Assembly (NCBI GenBank): GCA_012519885.1
Contig: JAAYPI010000117.1
Span: 1-34,613, forward strand
Origin: Bacteroidales bacterium
GTDB taxonomy: Bacteria > Bacteroidota > Bacteroidia > Bacteroidales > Paludibacteraceae
Reading direction: 5' to 3'
DNA length: 34,613 nucleotides
Shown here: piece after piece, positions 1-4,871 of the stretch
Layout of the letters: every line of letters starts with the position of its first letter
Position numbering within the stretch: position 1 is the stretch's first letter
The notes under the pieces: model-generated
The model's input: only the letters and a program-made list of their open reading frames with translations
The model's database searches: none
Told to the model about the DNA's origin: nothing
Made by a program: the position numbers and the translations under genes

Positions 1-623
1 AGGGACTTGCACCCTCTGGAAAAAAAAACACCTGCTCAAAGCTTTGTTTTAACCAAAAATAGTTGTATTTTTGGATTTTTTCTGTTGCTTTGCAGCAGGT
101 GCGCTCTGCTCATGCAGGGCACACACACGCTATAAATAATTGCCGTTTCAGTAGGTATTTCAAGGGTTGTAAGCCGCATCAAGTTCGGTGTACCTTGACA
201 GGAAAGTACTCCGCAATCGGCAACTATTCATAGCGCCAACGTTAGCGGTAAGGCTAAAAAAAAACAACGTATTTGAAAAAGAGGCTTTTGACATATAATC
301 TTTGGATTTATATTGATTAAGGCTGGAGTCTGGACTTTAAAAAAAAATTCAACCTTTATTCAAATTATACGGTTGGACAAAAAATTGATAGTTTGAACGC
401 AATTTATGTTTTGTATCGATGACGTTAAAAATCTAACAGGCTATATCCCTATCATTGATAAATTTAACATAGAAATTAAAATTAAGTGTTGAATTTGCGA
501 AACGCAATATATTACGAACATTTAAAACATTAAAAAGCCTTATATCCATGGAGACACTTTGATTAGTAGTTATAGACCCATAAAATAGTAATAAAGCAGA
601 ACCTTAACATAAATTCAAAAAAA
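1..623. other. Gene-free left flank containing a folded repeat
   Basis: I see no convincing coding sequence here. The first 20 bases, read on the minus strand, contain GGGTGCAAGTCCC, a small stem with a seven-base loop, but too little is present to name it. Bases 128-255 carry a folded repeat that is listed separately. Bases 256-623 are AT-rich (long A and T runs) without a recognisable motif or a clear TAnnTTTG promoter for the gene that follows. Confidence 0.6.
128..255. repeat. Folded inverted-repeat element, attC-like or short interspersed repeat
   Basis: Bases 128-145 pair with 218-235 (16 of 18 positions complementary). Nested inside are AGTA 150-153 with TACT 207-210, TCAAGG 160-165 with CCTTGA 193-198, and a CCG/CGG tip, so the whole piece can fold as one long bulged hairpin. 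It ends with GTTAGCGGTAAGGCT at 241-255. The inverse of that end, AGCCCTAACCGCTAAC, occurs after the next gene at 1051-1066, followed by ACACACGCCTAT, which resembles the left arm here. The layout recalls cassette recombination sites, but strict integron core motifs (GTTRRRY) are not met. From memory, similar CCGCTAACAC...GTTAGCGG elements are scattered in Bacteroidota genomes; this was not checked. Confidence 0.55.
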
Positions 624-1046
624 ATGATTATAATAATTTTTTTTACTTTCTACATTATCTCTATGATACTTTTTATATTATATATAATGTATTTAGCTGT
701 ATGTCAGCACGATTACAATCTTCTTTATTTCGGATTAGGAATTCCGTTTTGTCTCTATTTATTAGTGTTAAATTTAAGGCGGTTTTCTAAAATTGAAGTG
801 GAAAATGACTTTGTTATCATAAAATACTTGTTGTTTCGCGACAAAAAAATATTTTACAATCAGATAGATAAGTGGGAAGAAACTGGTACACTTAACATAC
901 CTCAAATAATTTATACATTATACGTTAACGGAAGAAAAATTTCAATTTCAAGCTTAAGTTTAAGTGACTCTGAAAGTCTTAATGATTTGAGTTTTGTTTT
1001 GCACAAAAAACTTGCAGAAAAGGAAAAAAAAATCATAATAAAATGA
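624..1046 (+). CDS. Small orphan membrane protein, PH-like C-terminal part
   Basis: I do not recognise this 140-residue protein by name. Two hydrophobic segments (about residues 2-26 and 33-49) should anchor it in the inner membrane. The soluble remainder, from about residue 53, is predicted by eye to be beta strands followed by a C-terminal helix ending in a lysine-rich tail, which is reminiscent of bacterial PH-like (YdbT/YcxB-type) domains; that assignment is a guess. It stands alone, bracketed by inverted copies of a repeat border (241-255 and 1051-1066), so it may be a cassette-type gene gained horizontally. The ATG lies in an A-rich context without a Shine-Dalgarno site, which is normal in this phylum. 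An antisense frame over its 3' end is considered a shadow. Confidence 0.6.
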   Translation: MIIIIFFTFYIISMILFILYIMYLAVCQHDYNLLYFGLGIPFCLYLLVLNLRRFSKIEVENDFVIIKYLLFRDKKIFYNQIDKWEETGTLNIPQIIYTLYVNGRKISISSLSLSDSESLNDLSFVLHKKLAEKEKKIIIK

Positions 1047-1050
1047 ATCA

Positions 1051-1079
1051 AAGCCCTAACCGCTAACACACGCCTATTG
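1051..1079. repeat. Truncated inverse copy of the repeat border
   Basis: AGCCCTAACCGCTAAC (1051-1066) is the near-exact reverse complement of GTTAGCGGTAAGGCT (241-255), and the next bases ACACACGCCTAT resemble the left arm at 123-133. Only this left half is present; the rest is replaced by the sequence beginning near base 1080. It therefore looks like a second folded element truncated by an insertion or deletion. Confidence 0.5.
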
Positions 1080-1093
1080 TCACCTGTCTTGTC

Positions 1094-1182
1094 CTGAAAT
1101 AGGTTTACACAAAAAGGTGTAAAATGGAAACAAAAAAACAAGGCATTTTAGGATTACGGAGAAAGAAATTTACATGTTCATA
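1094..1182 (+). mobile_element. Possible insertion-sequence end remnant with a 19-codon start
   Basis: CTGAAATAGGTTTACACAAAA (1094-1114) recurs with one mismatch at 3664-3684. It includes a small hairpin, TTTACAC/GTGTAAA, directly before an ATG at 1123 that opens a lysine-rich 19-codon frame (begins METKKQG) and then hits TAG. A hairpin plus a short start with no continuation is what a deletion-truncated transposase gene would leave. No transposase motif is visible, so the identification as an insertion sequence is only an inference. Confidence 0.3.
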
Positions 1183-1254
1183 GACACAAAAATATATAGT
1201 TGAGTGATTTTATGTAATAGGAAATCTTTTTTTTAAAAAAAGTATAAAATAAAT

Positions 1255-1308
1255 AACTCGCACACAAAAGTAGTATTTCAAAAAAAGCACTACTTTTGTG
1301 TGCGAGTT
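1255..1308. promoter_or_regulatory. Perfect 20-bp inverted repeat with a TACTTTTG box in each arm
   Basis: Bases 1255-1274 and 1289-1308 are perfect reverse complements separated by 14 bases. Each arm contains TACTTTTG reading outward, which fits the Bacteroidota -7 promoter box TAnnTTTG, at 1291-1298 on the plus strand and 1266-1273 on the minus strand. No T-run follows, so it is not a usual terminator. It lies just upstream of the glycosyltransferase gene, where it could be a promoter with a strong hairpin, an operator, or the remains of a palindromic mobile unit. Confidence 0.5.
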
Positions 1309-1344
1309 TCATCATGAAAAAAGTCCTTTGGGCTTATATATTTT

Positions 1345-2829
1345 TTGTACACAATATTGTTGAATAAGCTTTTCATACAGTACCAGAAGATTACTATTTT
1401 ACTCGTAATAAGCCTTTTGATAGTGGTCAGTAGCTCCGGAATAGGAATGTTTTGGGACAATGTGTTATTTGGATCAAGAATGGCAAATCCTCTTTATCAA
1501 AACGGGATTTTTTGTTGGCAAAGTATTCCTCTTGATGCTAACCCTGGTCATCCTCCTTTTCTAGCTACAATCATCGCTCTAGGATGGACTCTTTTTGGCA
1601 AATCGCTATATGTATCGCATTGGATGATGTTCCCATTTATTTTTGGGTTACTATGGCAAATCTCTAACCTTGTCAACCATTTTATAAAAGACAAATTTTA
1701 CCACATTTTTACATTCATTCTTGTTATAGCAGACTCCACATTATTATCACAATTGGTATTGGTTACGCCAGAAATCATCCAATTATTCTTTTTCTTTTTA
1801 GCATTAAATGCTATTCTAAACGAACAACTCTACCTAAAAATCATAGCACTTGCTTTTTTAGGAATGGTATCATATAGAGGTATGATGCTATGTGGTGGAT
1901 TATTCCTAATTGACTTTTTTATTCACCTAGTTATCAAAAAAAGAAGCCTAAAGCAATTTTTTTCTTTTCAAACGAGTATTGCATACTGTATTGCAGCCTT
2001 ACCTGCCATTGTTTATTTATATTGGAGCCTTTCGACCAGAGGTTGGATTATTTCTCACCCATCTGAAAATTGGGGTAAAGCCCTAGCGTTTTCATCCATA
2101 GAAGAGTTTATAAAAAACTTTGGAAGAAACATATTGGTATTGGGACTCCAATTTGTAGATTTTGGAAGGATAACCGTAATAGTATTTGTCCTTATTACCC
2201 TTATTATCAAACGCACATACATCCAATGGGAAAAAGTACTTACGTTGCTAATCATCATATTCTTTTCAACCATTGTGATATATAGCACTAGTCTACTGAT
2301 TAAGAATACAATGGGGCATAGATATTATCTTCCTTCATACCTTTCTATTGGACTGTTGGCATGTATTCTTATAAACCAATATAACATAAAAAAAACAGTG
2401 TATATAGGCTTACTAAGCAGCCTTTTGCTTGGAAATTGTATCGTATACCCTGATACATTTGCTCAAGGATGGGATTCTTCTTTAGCCCATCTACCCTATT
2501 GGAAATTACGCAAAAATGCCATTGAATATATGGACAATCATAACATTCCTATTACTGAAACAGCATCTTTTTTCCCCAATAATACCACCATTGATAACGT
2601 TGATGTAAACGGAGATATGCGGTCATTTCGTATTTTTTCGGGCAATGAAAACTATATATTCTATTCCAATGTATACAATCTCACAGATAGTGAATTTACT
2701 ACACTACGAAGTACATATGACATACTTGAAACATTTAAAAAAGGAGGTGTGAGAATAGAAATTTTGCAAAAAAAAGACACAGGCACACTCAACACTACTA
2801 TGCCATTATCTCCCTCTTTTATAAAGTAA
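1345..2829 (+). CDS. GT-C type polytopic membrane glycosyltransferase (ArnT/PMT-like)
   Basis: This 494-residue protein has about ten hydrophobic segments and a soluble C-terminal tail from about residue 375. The first extracytoplasmic loop carries an acidic residue in WDN and later the motif NPGHPPF, features of GT-C enzymes that move sugars from polyprenyl phosphate carriers onto lipids, glycans or proteins outside the inner membrane. The exact substrate cannot be read. The frame opens with TTG at 1345. An upstream ATG at 1314 (MKKVLWAY) is one base out of frame across a run of six T at 1341-1346; with five T it would fuse to this frame as a natural N-terminus. So the true start may be 1314, with an indel, or TTG. 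It is an isolated gene in a decayed region; a weak AT-rich hairpin follows at 2852-2876. Confidence 0.7.
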   Translation: MYTILLNKLFIQYQKITILLVISLLIVVSSSGIGMFWDNVLFGSRMANPLYQNGIFCWQSIPLDANPGHPPFLATIIALGWTLFGKSLYVSHWMMFPFIFGLLWQISNLVNHFIKDKFYHIFTFILVIADSTLLSQLVLVTPEIIQLFFFFLALNAILNEQLYLKIIALAFLGMVSYRGMMLCGGLFLIDFFIHLVIKKRSLKQFFSFQTSIAYCIAALPAIVYLYWSLSTRGWIISHPSENWGKALAFSSIEEFIKNFGRNILVLGLQFVDFGRITVIVFVLITLIIKRTYIQWEKVLTLLIIIFFSTIVIYSTSLLIKNTMGHRYYLPSYLSIGLLACILINQYNIKKTVYIGLLSSLLLGNCIVYPDTFAQGWDSSLAHLPYWKLRKNAIEYMDNHNIPITETASFFPNNTTIDNVDVNGDMRSFRIFSGNENYIFYSNVYNLTDSEFTTLRSTYDILETFKKGGVRIEILQKKDTGTLNTTMPLSPSFIK

Positions 2830-3015
2830 AAAAGTAGATAATTATTTTCAAACTATTTTACTGTAAAAAAAATAGTCTTATATACAAAAAATCATGCACA
2901 TTTACCCAGCAAAAAAATAAACGAAATAATGGAGAAATTTCACCTATGCAATTTCATTTTTTAGCTAGATTACAACCATAAATTGTTTTACTAACCATAT
3001 AAAAAAAAACAAAGT

Positions 3016-3171
3016 ATGCATAACGCTAATTGCAATAAATACAAAGTACGAATATATGTAGTTATCGTATTATAATTTTCACTGTTTTCTGTCAAAGCAC
3101 AGCAAAGTGTCCATGTTGCAGGAGGCAATAGCATAGGGATTTTACCCAGAGCAAACTATTCACCTTTATGA
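3016..3171 (+). pseudogene. Remnant of a secreted protein 5' end with an in-frame stop
   Basis: Reading from ATG 3016 gives a basic N-terminus (MHNANCNKYKVR), a hydrophobic stretch (IYVVIVL, then TAA at 3073-3075, then FSLFSV) and a plausible cleavage site followed by a mature-like segment (KAQQSVHVAGGNS), ending at TGA 3169. Without the internal stop it would be a textbook signal peptide plus the first about 25 residues of an exported protein. No continuation is seen downstream. I infer a degraded gene start; the original function cannot be told. Confidence 0.4.
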
Positions 3172-3237
3172 TAGTAGTAGGATTTTCAATCCCCTTGACA
3201 TTGAATAATACATTTTTTGCGCGAATCTCCCATTTAC

Positions 3238-3470
3238 CGACTGACCTCGACCGATGAGCCTAAAAACAAGCGAAGTTGGCGTAAAGAAATAGTCCTGTTT
3301 GAGCGACAAAGGAGCGAGTTTGGACTGTTTTAGCCAGCAGAGCGTCAGTTTTTAGAGCGAGGAGGGCGGAGTCTTGAGCTTTTTTGATTACTTTTTTGTG
3401 TCAAGTGGCACATCCCGACTTTAGTTCGGGGACAAAAAAGTGATTAGGGTTTGGGGCAAAGCCCCATGTC
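3238..3470. repeat. GC-richer intergenic repeat with two hairpins
   Basis: The block stands out by its higher GC and purine-rich words (GAGCGAGGAGGGCGGAGTC at about 3356-3373). ACTTTTTTGT (3390-3399) pairs with ACAAAAAAGT (3432-3441), enclosing a smaller hairpin CCCGA 3414-3418 with TCGGG 3426-3430. A second stem-loop, TGGGGC-AAA-GCCCCA, follows (3452-3466). From memory, nearly the same string with the ending GGGTTTGGGGCAAAGCCCC recurs between genes in many Bacteroidota genomes, so I call it a dispersed non-coding repeat; function unknown. Confidence 0.6.
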
Positions 3471-3541
3471 AAAAAATAGTCTTATAAATATTGCTAGTAA
3501 GAAGAAATAACCACACGGATTAAGATTTAAAACAGGGAGAT

Positions 3542-3613
3542 ATCAGAGCTACGCTCCTTAATGTTGAATTGACCGAATACTATTCTACGAAGACATCAGA
3601 ACTACGTTCCTAA
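3542..3613. repeat. Pair of 19-bp near-identical direct repeats, each a mini hairpin
   Basis: ATCAGAGCTACGCTCCTTA (3542-3560) and ATCAGAACTACGTTCCTAA (3595-3613) match at 16 of 19 bases. Each contains a 4-bp stem with loop TAC: GAGC/GCTC in the first, GAAC/GTTC in the second. Two of the three differences are compensatory, so pairing is kept. Only two copies are present, too few for a CRISPR array. Confidence 0.45.
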
Positions 3614-3663
3614 AGCGTTTTGAAGGCTGTGTTTTACGCTGAAATAATAGTAAACTGATTTTT

Positions 3664-3684
3664 CTGAAATACGTTTACACAAAA
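3664..3684 (+). repeat. Second copy of the 21-bp mobile-element-like word
   Basis: CTGAAATACGTTTACACAAAA differs at one base from the copy at 1094-1114 and has the same orientation. The downstream hairpin arm is degraded here (TAGTGAAAT instead of GGTGTAAA). It may mark the right end of decayed mobile DNA. Confidence 0.4.
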
Positions 3685-3777
3685 TAGTGAAATATAGATA
3701 TCAGTCATTTATTTGGCGAGGGTACTAAGATGTGGACTTTTTTATCAAAAACACAACTCTTCCGATTGACCCCAAAG

Positions 3778-3829
3778 CTTGTGAAATAAAACAAACTCCC
3801 AATTACACACACAAAATAATTGGCACAAG
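3778..3829. repeat. Imperfect hairpin in the decayed region
   Basis: CTTGTG (3778-3783) pairs with CACAAG (3824-3829), and CCAATTA (3799-3805) with TAATTGG (3817-3823), giving a stem with an uneven internal loop. It lies downstream of the minus-strand kinase gene's stop, without the T-run of an intrinsic terminator. A 60-residue minus-strand open frame runs through it but looks like chance or repeat-derived coding. Confidence 0.3.
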
Positions 3830-3888
3830 TTTGGAAACGTGCGTCAGAGTCTGTAGTTAGTAATATATGGCAAAAAGATAATAACAAT

Positions 3889-4728
3889 TTATACCGAGTG
3901 AAACCGCACTAAACCTGGCATCGGAGTTTGTTCTATTACACCAACAGCAACACCTTTTTCTTGTGCTACCTGCTGCAAGATATCCTGAAAATAATAGGCA
4001 ATAGAACCCGTAAAATGTGCAGTATGGTGCTGATAATCATATTGTTGAATATTTCTCACAAAAAAATCAGTAAAACTGCGGTGTAGCAACGCCTGTACAT
4101 ACGGCTCGTGTTTATGGGCAGATAAAAAAGGACTGAATGATGCTAAAAACCGATTTGGAAACGCTTGTTTATACACCCTATCTAAAATAATTGCAGGCGT
4201 AAGCTGGTAGGTAGCCAAAAAAGCAGAAGCAAGATGAGTTGGCATTTGATTTTTTAAGTAATCTCCTACTAACAATTTACCCAATACTGCCCCACTCCCT
4301 TCATCTCCTAGTATATATCCCAGAGGCGACACATTGTGAACAATCTTACTATCTTGATACATACACGAATTAGAACCAGTGCCCATAATACAAGCTATGC
4401 CATCTTGCATACCGCACAAGCCACGAGCAGCACCTAACAAATCACTAGCCACATGGATAGTTGCACTCGCAAACACGGTTCTTAGTCCCTCCTCAATAAT
4501 AGCATTCTTTTCAGGAAAGGCACAACCTGCTCCATAAAAATAAATTTCGGATATGCTGTTAGCATCTATATGGGGAAGTAATTGATTTTGAATAGTTTGT
4601 TGTACACTCTGTACTGTCTGAAAAAAAGGATTTAAGCCATCTGTTATGTATTCAACTGAGTTTGACCCATTTTCATTCAACACAACCCAAGCCGTTTTTG
4701 TGGAACCGCTATCTGCTAGTAACTTCAT
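3889..4728 (-). CDS. BadF/BadG-family ATPase, N-acetylglucosamine kinase-like
   Basis: The 279-residue product has the ASKHA sugar-kinase fold markers: the phosphate-1 loop DSGSTKTAW at residues 6-14, a second phosphate motif GTGSNS, the catalytic-region SDLLGAARG, and GDEGSGAVLG in the adenosine site. This is the short (about 280-residue) Bacteroidota branch of BadF/BadG/BcrA/BcrD proteins, usually annotated as N-acetylglucosamine kinase. It would phosphorylate an amino sugar in the cytoplasm for wall-sugar recycling; the substrate is inferred from the family. I chose the ATG at 4728 because the family begins directly with MxLLADSGSTKT; the open frame extends 16 codons further upstream (to 4776) without family similarity. 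It is divergent from the amidase-like gene, a pairing consistent with cell-wall recycling. Confidence 0.75.
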   Translation of the reverse strand: MKLLADSGSTKTAWVVLNENGSNSVEYITDGLNPFFQTVQSVQQTIQNQLLPHIDANSISEIYFYGAGCAFPEKNAIIEEGLRTVFASATIHVASDLLGAARGLCGMQDGIACIMGTGSNSCMYQDSKIVHNVSPLGYILGDEGSGAVLGKLLVGDYLKNQMPTHLASAFLATYQLTPAIILDRVYKQAFPNRFLASFSPFLSAHKHEPYVQALLHRSFTDFFVRNIQQYDYQHHTAHFTGSIAYYFQDILQQVAQEKGVAVGVIEQTPMPGLVRFHSV

Positions 4729-4837
4729 CTTATCGCTTATTTTTATGTTTCTATACGTATCTCTTTTCGCTTGCACAAAGTAAGTAAAAATTATACTATT
4801 TTACGTTTGTCTCTGCTGAAAAATAAAAAAAAAAGTG

Positions 4838-4845
4838 TATTTTTG
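4838..4845 (+). promoter_or_regulatory. Candidate -7 promoter box of the amidase/GT gene run
   Basis: TATTTTTG fits TAnnTTTG and ends 26 bases before the first ATG. No well-spaced -33 TTTG is seen, so support is moderate. Confidence 0.4.
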
Positions 4846-4871
4846 AACCATATAATAAACCACGTACCTAG

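Larger units (their letters stand above)
2830..3888. other. Long decayed intergenic region
   Basis: About one kilobase without an intact gene. It holds a weak hairpin after the glycosyltransferase (ACTATTTT 2852-2859 with AAAATAGT 2869-2876), a broken secreted-protein start (3016-3171), a GC-richer repeat with hairpins (about 3238-3470), a pair of short hairpin repeats (3542-3560, 3595-3613), a second copy of a mobile-element-like 21-mer (3664-3684) and a hairpin near 3778-3829. Open frames here are short and unconvincing. Confidence 0.6.

Noticed and set aside
1-20. GGGTGCAAGTCCC on the minus strand, as part of a tRNA T-arm or a group II intron
   Set aside because: Only one small stem-loop is inside the window; no acceptor stem, anticodon arm, domain V or intron-encoded protein can be seen.
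911-1141. Minus-strand 76-codon frame over the small membrane gene
   Set aside because: It crosses the repeat border, has no promoter or family features, and is antisense to a better frame.
3542-3613. CRISPR array
   Set aside because: Only two repeats, one spacer-like gap, and no cas gene in the window.
3705-3887. Minus-strand 60-codon frame downstream of the kinase gene
   Set aside because: It runs through a hairpin in decayed DNA and has no recognisable domain; probably repeat-derived or chance.
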